From the NCBI GenBank assembly GCA_958402075.1, contig CATXSD010000001.1, positions 1 to 64,000 of the forward strand: DNA of 64,000 bases. The letters run 5' to 3'. The notes under the pieces were generated by a model, which was not told where the DNA came from, did not search any database, and saw only the letters and a program-made list of their open reading frames with translations. This document shows, one piece after another, positions 1-8,350 of this stretch (within the stretch, counting starts at the first letter, position 1; every line of letters starts with the position of its first letter). Both the position numbers and the translations under genes were made by a program. Origin of the DNA: Mediterranea massiliensis. GTDB lineage: Bacteria; Bacteroidota; Bacteroidia; Bacteroidales; Bacteroidaceae.

Positions 1-158
1 GGCGCTTCTTCGAACAGATGCTCTACGAGGCCAACGTGGTGGGTACGCCGGGCGTAGGTTTCGGCCCCAGCGGCGAAGGCTTTATCCGCCTGACCGCCTT
101 CGGCCGGCACGACGACTGCGTGGAAGCCATGAAGCGCATCCGCAAATGGATGGCCTGA
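1..158 (+). CDS. dapL: LL-diaminopimelate aminotransferase, C-terminal end (partial)
   Basis: The window opens inside a reading frame whose last 51 residues are readable (frame from base 3, stop TGA at 156-158). The text includes [20 protein letters not shown], the C-terminal small-domain signature of fold-type I PLP aminotransferases of the LL-diaminopimelate aminotransferase group, ending in RIRKWMA. The family converts tetrahydrodipicolinate directly to LL-diaminopimelate for lysine and peptidoglycan, and is the usual route in Bacteroidota. The active-site lysine lies outside the window, so the exact subfamily is inferred from the tail only. Confidence 0.75.
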   Translation, partial: RFFEQMLYEANVVGTPGVGFGPSGEGFIRLTAFGRHDDCVEAMKRIRKWMA

Positions 159-227
159 CCGAACGGTCCCGCCACATCCGCACAGTCAATGAGTGAATAA
201 GAGTATAGCGCGACTACTATAACGAAC

Positions 228-254
228 GGCTTCCGGCCCGATCAACCGGAAGCC
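228..254 (+). terminator. Hairpin after dapL
   Basis: GGCTTCCGG and CCGGAAGCC form a perfect 9-bp stem with a 9-nt loop, 70 bases after the dapL stop. It is followed by ACCCAGATTTATT rather than a clean T run, so it is a terminator candidate of moderate strength. The alternative is a leader structure of the outer-membrane protein gene that starts 33 bases later. Confidence 0.45.
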
Positions 255-286
255 ACCCAGATTTATTCATTCAATTAGAAACGGCA

Positions 287-1003
287 ATGAAAACGAAGAT
301 CAACTGGAGCAAGAGCTTCACCATTGCAGCTCTGCTCGCGGCCGGGATTCCATCCATGGCCAACGCACAAGACAAAGTGAAAGCATCGGCAGGCGGCGAC
401 ATCGTCAGCAGTTACATCTGGCGAGGCACCGATTGCGGCGGAATCAGCATCCAACCCCATCTGTCGGTTGCCTACAAAGGTTTCTCACTGGGAGCCTGGG
501 GGTCGGTCGGACTCAATGCGGAAGACACGAAAGAGATGGACTTCATCCTCGGCTATACCCACGGCGGACTGAGCCTGGCCCTGACGGACTACTGGTTCTT
601 TCCTTCGGACGAGAGCCAACAGATCGGCTACTTCAAGTATGCCGCCCACAACACACAACACGTTTTTGAAATAACAGCCGGATATGACTTCGGCGTCATG
701 GGCATCAGCTGGAACACGAACTTTGCAGGGTCGGACTATCACAACGCCGACGGCAAACGCTCCTACTCCACCTACATCGCCCTGACGGCTCCCTTCAAAC
801 TGGCAGGCCTCGACTGGAATGCCGAAGTGGGACTGACGCCCTGGGAAGGAGCCTACGCCGACAAGTTCAACGTGACCAACCTTTCGCTGAAAGCGTCGAA
901 AGAACTCCCTGTCACCAAGAAGTTCTCACTCCCGCTCTTCGCACAGGTGGTGTTCAATCCCTATACGCAAGGAGCCTACTTCGTATTCGGACTGAGTTTA
1001 TAG
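287..1003 (+). CDS. Outer-membrane beta-barrel protein of the TorF/Gcw_chp type
   Basis: A 238-residue protein with a clear signal peptide (hydrophobic run about residues 11-24, cleavage near ANAQ/D). The mature part alternates polar and apolar residues in short strands (SYIWRGTDCGG, GFSLGAWGSVGL, GGLSLALTDYWFF) and ends FGLSL with a C-terminal aromatic-rich strand, as in small outer-membrane barrels. It resembles the TorF-family putative outer-membrane proteins. It starts a tight run with PII and Amt (36-bp and 13-bp gaps), so it is probably co-expressed with ammonium uptake. A role in passage of small nitrogen compounds is inference from position only. Confidence 0.6.
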   Translation: MKTKINWSKSFTIAALLAAGIPSMANAQDKVKASAGGDIVSSYIWRGTDCGGISIQPHLSVAYKGFSLGAWGSVGLNAEDTKEMDFILGYTHGGLSLALTDYWFFPSDESQQIGYFKYAAHNTQHVFEITAGYDFGVMGISWNTNFAGSDYHNADGKRSYSTYIALTAPFKLAGLDWNAEVGLTPWEGAYADKFNVTNLSLKASKELPVTKKFSLPLFAQVVFNPYTQGAYFVFGLSL

Positions 1004-1038
1004 GACACATTACAAACACACTAACAAGTATAATAGGT

Positions 1039-1395
1039 ATGAAAAAGATTGAAGCAATCATCCGTAAGACAAAATTCGAGGACGTGAAGGAAGCACTCCT
1101 CGAAGCGGACATCGAATGGTTCTCTTACTATGACGTAAGAGGCATCGGAAAGTCCAGGCAGGCACGCATCTACCGAGGCGTGATGTATGACACCAGTTCC
1201 ATCGAACGCATCCTCGTATCCATCGTGGTGCGCGACAAGAATGTGGAAAAGACGGTGAATGCCATCCAGAAAGCCGCCTGGACAGGTGAAATAGGCGACG
1301 GACGCATCTTTATCGTCCCCATCGAGGACGCTATCCGCATCCGTACGGCCGAACGCGGCGACATCGCATTATTTAACGCAGAACAAGAAAAATAA
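1039..1395 (+). CDS. glnB: Nitrogen regulatory protein PII
   Basis: A 118-residue protein of full PII length. It starts MKKIEAIIRKTKFEDVKEAL, carries a T-loop with YRGVMYDTS around residues 45-55 and ends with the family signature TGEIGDGRIFIVPIEDAIRIRT. PII trimers sense ATP/ADP and 2-oxoglutarate and gate ammonium transporters or nitrogen enzymes. The gene sits 13 bp before amt, the classical glnK-amtB arrangement, so it most likely blocks the Amt channel when nitrogen is plentiful. A tyrosine is kept in the T-loop, but no uridylyltransferase gene is in the window, so modification cannot be judged. Confidence 0.93.
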   Translation: MKKIEAIIRKTKFEDVKEALLEADIEWFSYYDVRGIGKSRQARIYRGVMYDTSSIERILVSIVVRDKNVEKTVNAIQKAAWTGEIGDGRIFIVPIEDAIRIRTAERGDIALFNAEQEK

Positions 1396-1408
1396 AACTC
1401 ACAGACGT

Positions 1409-2776
1409 ATGAAAACTTACAGAAAGTGCCGCCGTTCCTGGCTAAGCACAGCCCTCACCATATGCCTGCTGCTGGGCAGCACAGCTGCCTTTGCAGGCGA
1501 AGCGGACGAAGCCGCAACCACCGACACGATGGCCGAACTGGCCACAGGTATCGATACCGTTTGGATGCTTCTGGCAGCCATGCTCGTATTCTTCATGCAG
1601 CCAGGCTTCGCACTGGTCGAAGCCGGATTTACACGCACCAAAAACACCGGCAACATCCTGATGAAGAACTTCGTAGACTTCATGCTGGGTTCGTTGCTCT
1701 TCTGGTTCATCGGTTTCGGACTGATGTTCGGAGCCGGCGGATTTATTGGAATGCCCCATTTCTTCGACCTTTCGTTTCTGGACACCCGACTTCCCCGCGA
1801 AGGATTCCTGATTTTCCAGACCGTCTTCTGCGCCACTTCGGCCACCATCGTATCGGGTGCCATGGCCGAACGCACCAAATTCTCCATGTACGTGGTCTAC
1901 ACCATCGCCATCAGCGTATTGATTTATCCCGTTTCCGGTCATTGGACCTGGGGAGGCGGCTGGCTGACCAATGGTGAAGAGGGTTCGTTCATGATGAATC
2001 TGTTCGGCACCACGTTCCACGACTTTGCCGGATCTACGGTGGTTCATTCCGTAGGCGGATGGATTGCCCTCGTAGGCGCCGCTATCCTGGGTCCCCGTAT
2101 CGGGAAATACGGAAAAGACGGCCGTTCCAAAGCCATTCCCGGCCACAACCTCACGATTGCCGCGCTGGGTGTATTCATCCTCTGGTTCGGCTGGTTCGGC
2201 TTCAACCCCGGCTCACAGCTGGCTGCTTCGACAACCAATGACCAGACAGCCATCTCGCACGTCTTCCTGACGACCAACCTTGCAGCTTGCGCCGGTGGTT
2301 TCGCCGCCCTCGTCACCAGCTGGATCAAATACCGCAAACCGTCGCTCTCACTCACCCTGAACGGCATTTTGGCCGGTCTGGTCGGCGTCACGGCCGGTTG
2401 CGACTGTGTATCGGCAGGAGGTGCCGCCATCATCGGACTTATCTGTGGCATACTGATGATCTTTGCAGTAGAGTTCATCGACAAGGTCTTGAAAATAGAC
2501 GATCCCGTTGGTGCCAGCTCCGTACACGGTGTATGCGGCTTCACAGGTACCATCCTGACAGGACTCTTCTCGACCAGCGAAGGTCTGTTCTACGGTGCCG
2601 GCTGGGGATTCCTCGGTGCACAGCTTTTCGGTGCCCTGGTCGTAGGAGCCTGGGCTGCAGCGATGGGCTACATCATCTTCAAGCTGCTCGACAAGATACA
2701 CGGCCTGCGAGTTCCGGCACGCGTTGAGGAAGAAGGCCTTGACATCTACGAACACGGAGAGTCGGCCTACAACTAA
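1409..2776 (+). CDS. amt: Ammonium transporter (Amt/MEP/Rh family)
   Basis: A 455-residue inner-membrane channel protein for ammonium or ammonia. A cleavable signal sequence (residues about 1-29, ending AFAGE) precedes TVWMLLAAMLVFFMQPGFAL, the first membrane helix of Amt proteins. Other family segments are GAMAERTKF, the DFAGSTVVHSVGGW motif holding the first pore histidine, LWFGWFGFNPGS, and DDPVGASSVHGVCG with the second pore histidine. About eleven membrane helices can be counted after the signal. It follows glnB by 13 bp and precedes type III glutamine synthetase, so uptake, sensing and assimilation are encoded together. Confidence 0.95.
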   Translation: MKTYRKCRRSWLSTALTICLLLGSTAAFAGEADEAATTDTMAELATGIDTVWMLLAAMLVFFMQPGFALVEAGFTRTKNTGNILMKNFVDFMLGSLLFWFIGFGLMFGAGGFIGMPHFFDLSFLDTRLPREGFLIFQTVFCATSATIVSGAMAERTKFSMYVVYTIAISVLIYPVSGHWTWGGGWLTNGEEGSFMMNLFGTTFHDFAGSTVVHSVGGWIALVGAAILGPRIGKYGKDGRSKAIPGHNLTIAALGVFILWFGWFGFNPGSQLAASTTNDQTAISHVFLTTNLAACAGGFAALVTSWIKYRKPSLSLTLNGILAGLVGVTAGCDCVSAGGAAIIGLICGILMIFAVEFIDKVLKIDDPVGASSVHGVCGFTGTILTGLFSTSEGLFYGAGWGFLGAQLFGALVVGAWAAAMGYIIFKLLDKIHGLRVPARVEEEGLDIYEHGESAYN

Positions 2777-2787
2777 TCCAAACACAT

Positions 2788-2832
2788 CCGGTTCCACAAG
2801 CAGACAGACAACAAGGCCGCTTGCGGAACCGG
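2788..2832 (+). other. Strong hairpin between amt and glnN
   Basis: CCGGTTCC (2788-2795) pairs perfectly with GGAACCGG (2825-2832), and after one mismatch CAAGC pairs with GCTTG inside. The bases that follow are not a T run, so it does not look like a simple intrinsic terminator. It could be an mRNA processing or stabilising element that separates amt expression from glutamine synthetase. This is inference from pairing only. Confidence 0.4.
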
Positions 2833-2913
2833 GTAAAGAACAAATAAATTAAGAACGAATAAAAACAGAAAACCAACACTTACTATTTCAAACCAATAAA
2901 GAAACAAGTAATT

Positions 2914-5103
2914 ATGTCAAAGTTAAGATTTAGAGTAGTGGAAACGGCCTTCAAAAAGAAGCCCGTTCCCGTAGAGATTCCCAAAGAACGTCCGTCGGAA
3001 TACTTCGCAAAGTATGTATTCAACCGGGAAAAAATGTTCAGATACCTGCCCAGCAAGGTATATGACAAACTGGTGGACGTTATTGACAACGGTGCCCCGC
3101 TGGACCGTAGCATCGCTGATGAAGTAGCTGCCGGCATGAAGAAGTGGGCCATCGAAATGGGAGCCACCCACTACACCCACTGGTTCCATCCGTTGACCGA
3201 AGGTACGGCCGAAAAGCACGATGCATTCGTGGAACACGACGGCAAGGGCGGCATGATGGAAGAGTTTACCGGCAAACTGCTCGTCCAGCAGGAACCTGAT
3301 GCATCCAGCTTCCCCAACGGCGGTATCCGCAACACGTTCGAAGCACGCGGCTATTCGGCCTGGGATCCTTCCTCACCAGCCTTTATCGTAGACGACACAC
3401 TGTGTATCCCGACCATCTTCATCGCGTATACGGGTGAATCGCTTGACTACAAGGCTCCGCTGCTCAAAGCCTTGCGCGCCGTTGACAAAGCAGCAACCGA
3501 TGTCTGCCACTATTTCAATCCCGACGTCAAGAAGGTCAATGCCTACTTGGGCTGGGAACAGGAATACTTCCTGGTAGATGAAGGCCTCTACGCCGCCCGC
3601 CCCGACCTGCTGATGACCGGCCGTACACTGACCGGACACGACTCTGCCAAGAACCAGCAGCTGGAAGACCACTACTTCGGCGCCATTCCTCCCCGCGTGG
3701 CTGCCTTCATGAAAGAACTTGAAATCGAAGCCCTCAAGCTGGGTATCCCTGTCAAGACCCGCCACAACGAGGTAGCTCCCAATCAGTTTGAGCTGGCACC
3801 TATCTACGAAGAATGTAACCTGGCAGTTGACCACAACATGCTTATCATGGCCCTGATGCGTAAGATTGCCCGTAACCACGGCTTCCGCGTACTGCTTCAC
3901 GAGAAACCCTTCAAGGGAGTCAACGGTAGCGGCAAGCACAACAACTGGTCTCTGGGTACCGATACCGGCATACTGCTGATGGCGCCGGGCAAGACTGCTG
4001 AAGACAATCTGCGTTTCATCACCTTTATCGTGAACACACTGATGGCCGTCTACCGTCACAACGGTTTGTTGAAGGCCAGCATCTCCAGCGCTACCAACGC
4101 CCATCGTCTGGGCGCCAACGAAGCACCTCCCGCAATCATCTCTTCTTTCCTGGGCAAGCAGCTTTCACAGGTACTGGCCCATATCGAGGAGAGCGACAAG
4201 GACGAACTTATCAGCCTGAGCGGCAAGCAGGGCATGAAATTGGACATTCCGCAGATTCCCGAACTGCTCATCGACAATACCGACCGTAACCGTACGAGTC
4301 CCTTCGCCTTCACCGGCAACCGCTTTGAGTTCCGTGCCGTAGGTTCGGAAGCCAACTGCGCCAGCGCGATGATCGCCCTCAACGCGGCCCTGGCCGAACA
4401 GCTCACCGACTTCAAGCACGACGTGGATGCCCTTATCGAGAAAGGTGAAGACAAAGTGTCGGCTATCCTCGACGTAATCCGTCGTGACCTGAAAATCTGC
4501 AAGCCCATCCACTTCGACGGCAACGGTTATAGCGAAGAATGGAAGGCCGAAGCTGCCCGCCGCGGTCTGGACTGCGAAACCAGCGTACCTGTCATCTTCG
4601 ACAACTACCTGAAGGAAGACAGCATCGCCATGTTCGAAAAGACAGGCGTCATGACCCGCAAGGAGCTTGAAGCCCGCAACGAAGTGAAGTGGGAAATGTA
4701 TACCAAGAAGATTCAGATTGAGGCACGTGTATTGGGCGACCTTGCCATGAACCATATCATCCCTGTTGCCACACAATATCAGACGGAACTGGTGGACAAC
4801 GTATATAAGATGAACGGATTGTTCCCTGCCGAAAAGGCTGCCAAACTCTCGGCCAAGAACCTGGAACTTATCGAGGAAATTGCCGACCGCACTGCCTTCA
4901 TCAAGGAACATGTCGATGCCATGATTGAATCCCGCAAGGTGGCCAACAAGCTGGACAACGAGCGTTCGAAAGCAGTGGCTTACCACGATTACATCGTGCC
5001 GATGATGGAAGAAATCCGCTATCACATCGACAAACTTGAATTGATAGTTGACAATCAGATGTGGACACTGCCCAAATACAGAGAGCTGTTGTTTATCCGA
5101 TAG
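2914..5103 (+). CDS. glnN: Type III glutamine synthetase (GSIII)
   Basis: A 729-residue protein, the usual length of GSIII, which makes glutamine from glutamate, ammonia and ATP in the cytoplasm. GSIII signatures are in order: GATHYTHWFHPLT near residue 90, EQEYFLVD near 215, the metal and substrate region TRHNEVAPNQFELAP near 290, KPFKGVNGSGKHNNWSLGTD near 335, NAHRLGANEAPPAI near 395 and NRTSPFAFTGNRFEFRAVGS near 460. It is not the shorter GlnA type I enzyme. It closes the nitrogen unit and is followed by a good intrinsic terminator. The N-terminus MSKLRFRVVE has no signal. Confidence 0.96.
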   Translation: MSKLRFRVVETAFKKKPVPVEIPKERPSEYFAKYVFNREKMFRYLPSKVYDKLVDVIDNGAPLDRSIADEVAAGMKKWAIEMGATHYTHWFHPLTEGTAEKHDAFVEHDGKGGMMEEFTGKLLVQQEPDASSFPNGGIRNTFEARGYSAWDPSSPAFIVDDTLCIPTIFIAYTGESLDYKAPLLKALRAVDKAATDVCHYFNPDVKKVNAYLGWEQEYFLVDEGLYAARPDLLMTGRTLTGHDSAKNQQLEDHYFGAIPPRVAAFMKELEIEALKLGIPVKTRHNEVAPNQFELAPIYEECNLAVDHNMLIMALMRKIARNHGFRVLLHEKPFKGVNGSGKHNNWSLGTDTGILLMAPGKTAEDNLRFITFIVNTLMAVYRHNGLLKASISSATNAHRLGANEAPPAIISSFLGKQLSQVLAHIEESDKDELISLSGKQGMKLDIPQIPELLIDNTDRNRTSPFAFTGNRFEFRAVGSEANCASAMIALNAALAEQLTDFKHDVDALIEKGEDKVSAILDVIRRDLKICKPIHFDGNGYSEEWKAEAARRGLDCETSVPVIFDNYLKEDSIAMFEKTGVMTRKELEARNEVKWEMYTKKIQIEARVLGDLAMNHIIPVATQYQTELVDNVYKMNGLFPAEKAAKLSAKNLELIEEIADRTAFIKEHVDAMIESRKVANKLDNERSKAVAYHDYIVPMMEEIRYHIDKLELIVDNQMWTLPKYRELLFIR

Positions 5104-5141
5104 AAAACTTGATTTTCTTTATTAGTTGTTTTAAGTTAGCA

Positions 5142-5186
5142 AGAGGGAAGGCGGCCGTGAGGGCTATCTTCCCTCTTCATTTTTTC
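5142..5186 (+). terminator. Intrinsic terminator of glnN
   Basis: AGAGGGAAG (5142-5150) pairs with CTTCCCTCT (5168-5176) and is followed by TCATTTTTT. It lies 39 bases after the glnN stop and closes the nitrogen operon. Confidence 0.85.
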
Positions 5187-5300
5187 GTTAATAAGCCTCA
5201 AATATCCACTCCATAACCTTCCTGCTATTGCCTATTTCAGAAACAATCTTCATATTTGTAACGATTACAATATATTATTCATCCATTAACAAGTCAAGAC

Positions 5301-5711
5301 ATGAAAAAAATCATTTGGATTCTATTGGTTGCATGGACATGTTCGGCAACCGCCATCGCCCAACAAGCAAACTATCAACTTTCCAGTCACATACTGGACA
5401 TCAACCGGGGACAACCGGCCTCTGGAGTCAAAATCAGCCTCTCCAAACTACAGGACAACCACACCTGGCAGATGATAGACGAAAAGCTGACGGATGAAAA
5501 TGGAAGGGTCAAAGACTTCCTGAAAGAAGGGACTACCGACCATCGGGGTATCTACAAGCTGACCTACCACATCAGCCCTTATTTTGAGTCCCTGCACCAA
5601 TCGTCCTTCTACCCGTTCATTGAAGTGGTCTTCGAAATAAAGGACAACAAGCATTATCATGTCCCCATTACCTTGTCACCCTATGGTTACTCTACCTACC
5701 GCGGTAACTGA
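5301..5711 (+). CDS. Exported 5-hydroxyisourate hydrolase (transthyretin-like)
   Basis: A 136-residue protein. Residues 1-20 form a signal peptide (IIWILLVAWTCSATAIAQ), so the enzyme is probably periplasmic. The mature part is a complete transthyretin-like domain: N-terminal SSHILD with the first catalytic histidine, TDENGRV with the conserved arginine, HYHVPITLSPYGYSTYRG with the second histidine, and the C-terminal YRGN, close to the family YRGS tag. The family hydrolyses 5-hydroxyisourate, the product of urate oxidation. No urate oxidase, OHCU decarboxylase or other purine gene is next to it, so the real substrate is uncertain. A near -7 box (CATATTTG) lies at 5251-5258. Confidence 0.85.
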   Translation: MKKIIWILLVAWTCSATAIAQQANYQLSSHILDINRGQPASGVKISLSKLQDNHTWQMIDEKLTDENGRVKDFLKEGTTDHRGIYKLTYHISPYFESLHQSSFYPFIEVVFEIKDNKHYHVPITLSPYGYSTYRGN

Positions 5712-5783
5712 ACCTTGACAACATCCCGTTTGAGGGACTTGACAGAAACTGTATCTACCTGCAAGTACCATCCTCAATTACTT

Positions 5784-5825
5784 CACAAAAAAAATCAGAG
5801 ATTTACATCACGTAAATCTCTGATT
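5784..5825 (-). terminator. Intrinsic terminator of tRNA-Gly
   Basis: On the reverse strand AATCAGAGATTTAC and GTAAATCTCTGATT form a 14-bp stem with a 5-nt loop, followed by a run of eight T. It begins ten bases after the tRNA 3' end. Confidence 0.85.
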
Positions 5826-5834
5826 ATCAATAAG

Positions 5835-5907
5835 AGCGGCAAGCGGGACTCGAACCCGTGACCCTCAGCTTGGGAAGCTGATGCTCTACCAACTGAGCTA
5901 CTGCCGC
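5835..5907 (-). tRNA. tRNA-Gly (anticodon CCC)
   Basis: A 73-base gene read on the reverse strand. The acceptor arm GCGGCAG pairs with TTGCCGC, with one G-T pair at position 7, and the discriminator is T, usual for glycine. The D arm has GTAGCTCAGTTGGTAGAGC. The anticodon stem TCAGC/GCTGA encloses the loop TTCCCAA, giving anticodon CCC. The T arm is GGGTTCGAGTCCC. No CCA is encoded. It reads GGG codons. Confidence 0.96.
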
Positions 5908-5955
5908 CTGTCGAAATCTTTGTCTTTACAAACAGATCTTTTCACAAAGCGGAGG

Positions 5956-5963
5956 CAAAGATA
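5956..5963 (-). promoter_or_regulatory. -7 box for tRNA-Gly
   Basis: TATCTTTG on the reverse strand matches the Bacteroidota -7 consensus TAnnTTTG exactly, 49 bp upstream of the tRNA. No convincing TTTG is found 19-21 bp further upstream. It is back to back with the cobU -7 box at 6008. Confidence 0.5.
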
Positions 5964-6007
5964 GATACTTTTTTGTGAAAAGCAATAGCTGTATTCATAA
6001 AATCTTG

Positions 6008-6015
6008 TATTTTTG
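6008..6015 (+). promoter_or_regulatory. -7 box for the cobU operon
   Basis: TATTTTTG fits TAnnTTTG exactly and lies 25 bp before the cobU ATG. Because the box occupies the TTG at 6013, the longer reading from that TTG is unlikely and the start at 6040 is preferred. No -33 TTTG at standard spacing and no cobalamin riboswitch is seen between it and the gene. Confidence 0.5.
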
Positions 6016-6039
6016 TTTCCCGTTATAGAAATAAAACTT

Positions 6040-6549
6040 ATGAAACGGATTGTTTTGATTACGGGAGGAGCCCGTTCGGGCAAAAGCAGTTATGCGGAGA
6101 AGATGGCATTATCTCTCTCTCCTACACCCGTTTATATGGCTACAGCACATATCTGGGACGAAGAATTCAGACAACGAGTCATACGGCATCAACAACGAAG
6201 AGGTCCCGAATGGACCAACATTGAGGAAGAAAAGGAATTGAGCCGTCATCGGGTAGAAGGAAGAGTCGTCCTGATAGACTGTGTGACCCTGTGGTGTACC
6301 AACTTCTTTTTTGCCCTGAACAGCGATGTGGATGCGGCCCTTCAGGCAGTCCGTGAAGAATTTGACCGACTGACCCGACAAGATGCCACGTTCCTGTTCG
6401 TCACCAACGAAATAGGATGCGGCGGAACTTCGGAGAACGAAATCCAGCGCAAGTTCACCGACCTGCAAGGTTGGGTGAACCAATACATCGCCTCGAAAGC
6501 CGATGAAGTGATGCTGATGGTATCGGGAATTCCTGTAAAAATAAAATAG
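6040..6549 (+). CDS. cobU: Adenosylcobinamide kinase / adenosylcobinamide-phosphate guanylyltransferase
   Basis: A 169-residue cytoplasmic enzyme that phosphorylates adenosylcobinamide and then attaches GMP, giving adenosylcobinamide-GDP for CobS. The start [20 protein letters not shown] carries the P-loop GGARSGKS. Further CobU features are [20 protein letters not shown], with the histidine region that accepts GMP, the VLIDCVTLW strand and [10 protein letters not shown] near the end of the fold. It is the first gene of cobU-cobT-cobS-cobC, with a 13-bp gap to cobT. Confidence 0.93.
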   Translation: MKRIVLITGGARSGKSSYAEKMALSLSPTPVYMATAHIWDEEFRQRVIRHQQRRGPEWTNIEEEKELSRHRVEGRVVLIDCVTLWCTNFFFALNSDVDAALQAVREEFDRLTRQDATFLFVTNEIGCGGTSENEIQRKFTDLQGWVNQYIASKADEVMLMVSGIPVKIK

Positions 6550-6562
6550 AACAAGATATTGT

Positions 6563-7600
6563 ATGAAGACTTTTCAAATTGTAAGTCCGGACGACCAGAT
6601 GCGCCCGGCCATTGTAGACAAAATCAATAACCTGACGAAGCCGAAAGGCTCGTTGGGACGGCTGGAAGAAATAGCCTTGCAAGTGGCACTGATTCAGCAG
6701 ACCCTGACACCCACGTTACAGAAACCGCAGAACATCATCTTTGCCGCCGACCACGGCATTGTAGAGGAAGGTGTCAGTCTGTCGCCCAAAGAAGTGACCT
6801 GGCAACAACTGAGCAACTTTCTGCATGGAGGAGCCGGAGTGAACTTTCTCTGCCGCCAACACGGGTTCCAATTGAAACTGGTCGATGCGGGAGTGGATTA
6901 TGACCTGCCCTACGAACAAGGCATCATCAACATGAAAGTACGCCGCGGTACTGCCAACTACCTCCATGAAGCAGCCATGACGGAAGCCGAAATGGAACTT
7001 TGTCTGGAACGCGGAGCCGAAGTCGTACGTCGCTGCCACGAAGAAGGAAGCAATGTCCTGAGTTTCGGCGAAATGGGTATCGGCAACACTTCTTCTTCCT
7101 CCATGTGGATGACCTACTTCACCGGCATCCCCTTGGAAGAATGCGTCGGTGCCGGCAGCGGGCTGGACCGTGCAGGTATCCGACACAAATATGAGGTATT
7201 GAAAAAAAGCATGGAAAACTACCACGGCGATGGTTCGACACGCGACATCCTGCGCTATTTCGGCGGACTGGAAATGGTCATGGCTGTCGGTGCCATGCTG
7301 CAGGCAGCCGAACTGAAGATGCTGATCCTGGTGGACGGCTTCATCATGACCAACTGCATACTGGCCGCCAGCCGGCTGTATCCGGAAGTCATGGACTATG
7401 CCATCTTCGGACATTGCGGCGACGAAACCGGGCATAAACTGGTATTGGATTATCTGCAAGCCAAACCTTTGTTGAATTTAGGATTGAGACTGGGCGAAGG
7501 GACTGGTGCCATCTGCGCTTATCCCATTGTGGACTCCGCTGTACGCATGATCAACGAAATGGACAACTTTGCCCATGCATCCATCACCAAATATTTCTAA
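6563..7600 (+). CDS. cobT: Nicotinate-nucleotide--dimethylbenzimidazole phosphoribosyltransferase
   Basis: A 345-residue enzyme that transfers the ribose phosphate of nicotinate mononucleotide to the lower-ligand base, giving alpha-ribazole phosphate. Family segments are the N-terminal [26 protein letters not shown] near residue 60, [22 protein letters not shown] near 175, [13 protein letters not shown] near 255 and [11 protein letters not shown] near 310 with the catalytic glutamate. The base donor gene bluB is not in the window. The NaMN supplier pncB is, 5 kb downstream. It ends three bases before cobS. Confidence 0.95.
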   Translation: MKTFQIVSPDDQMRPAIVDKINNLTKPKGSLGRLEEIALQVALIQQTLTPTLQKPQNIIFAADHGIVEEGVSLSPKEVTWQQLSNFLHGGAGVNFLCRQHGFQLKLVDAGVDYDLPYEQGIINMKVRRGTANYLHEAAMTEAEMELCLERGAEVVRRCHEEGSNVLSFGEMGIGNTSSSSMWMTYFTGIPLEECVGAGSGLDRAGIRHKYEVLKKSMENYHGDGSTRDILRYFGGLEMVMAVGAMLQAAELKMLILVDGFIMTNCILAASRLYPEVMDYAIFGHCGDETGHKLVLDYLQAKPLLNLGLRLGEGTGAICAYPIVDSAVRMINEMDNFAHASITKYF

Positions 7601-7603
7601 ACG

Positions 7604-8350
7604 ATGAATTTTCTGGCTGCACTGATATTCTTTACACGCCTGCCCTTCTGGAAAATCAAGGAAGTACCGGCCGAATGCTTCAAGCATGTAGTGCCTTACT
7701 GGCCTTTGGTAGGATGGCTTACGGGAGGCATCATGGCGGGTGTGCTTTGGTTGGCCACCCAAGTATTGCCCTTGCCCCAAGCCTGGTTGGTGGCCATCGT
7801 AGCCCGCCTGCTGGTAACCGGTTGTCTGCACGAAGACGGACTGGCCGACTTCTTCGACGGTTTTGGCGGCGGAACCACACGCGAACGCATCCTGGCCATC
7901 ATGAAAGATTCCCACATCGGCACCTACGGCGTGGCAGGGCTTATCTTTTACTTCCTGCTGTTGTGGCAATTACCGCTATCCCTTCCGTTCCCCGTATTGT
8001 GCGCACTGGCACTTTGCGGCGACTGCTGGAGCAAGTTCTGTGCCTCCCAGATCATCAACTACCTGCCCTATGCCAGACCTGAAGCCGAAAGCAAGGCTAA
8101 GGTCGTGTACAGCGGCATGAGCCGGGGCGAACTCATCACGGCCTTTGTCAGTGGCATTCTACCACTGCTTTTCCTGCTTCCGCTGCATGCATGGCCGGCC
8201 ACGGTAGCGCCGATGTTCGCTTTTCTGCTGATACTCCGCCTGCTGAAGAAACGGTTGCAAGGCTATACAGGAGATTGCTGCGGAGCCATGTTCCTGTTGT
8301 GTGAATTATCCTTTTATCTTTGTGCTGTAGTAATATGGAACTTATATTGA
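7604..8350 (+). CDS. cobS: Adenosylcobinamide-GDP ribazoletransferase
   Basis: A 248-residue integral membrane enzyme that joins adenosylcobinamide-GDP with alpha-ribazole (phosphate), the last assembly step of the nucleotide loop. The N-terminus MNFLAALIFFTRLPFWKI is typical of CobS. The metal-binding HEDGLADFFDGFGGG motif is near residues 77-91, and several hydrophobic helices follow (FYFLLLWQLPLSLPF and later). The C-terminal GDCCGAMFLLCELSFYL is also standard. Its end overlaps the start of cobC by 16 bp, consistent with one transcript from cobU. Confidence 0.94.
   Translation: MNFLAALIFFTRLPFWKIKEVPAECFKHVVPYWPLVGWLTGGIMAGVLWLATQVLPLPQAWLVAIVARLLVTGCLHEDGLADFFDGFGGGTTRERILAIMKDSHIGTYGVAGLIFYFLLLWQLPLSLPFPVLCALALCGDCWSKFCASQIINYLPYARPEAESKAKVVYSGMSRGELITAFVSGILPLLFLLPLHAWPATVAPMFAFLLILRLLKKRLQGYTGDCCGAMFLLCELSFYLCAVVIWNLY

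Noticed and set aside
5908..6039. Cobalamin riboswitch before cobU
   Set aside because: Only about 130 bases, taken up by two back-to-back -7 boxes, with no B12-box-like text. None was recognised before cbiA or cbiP either.
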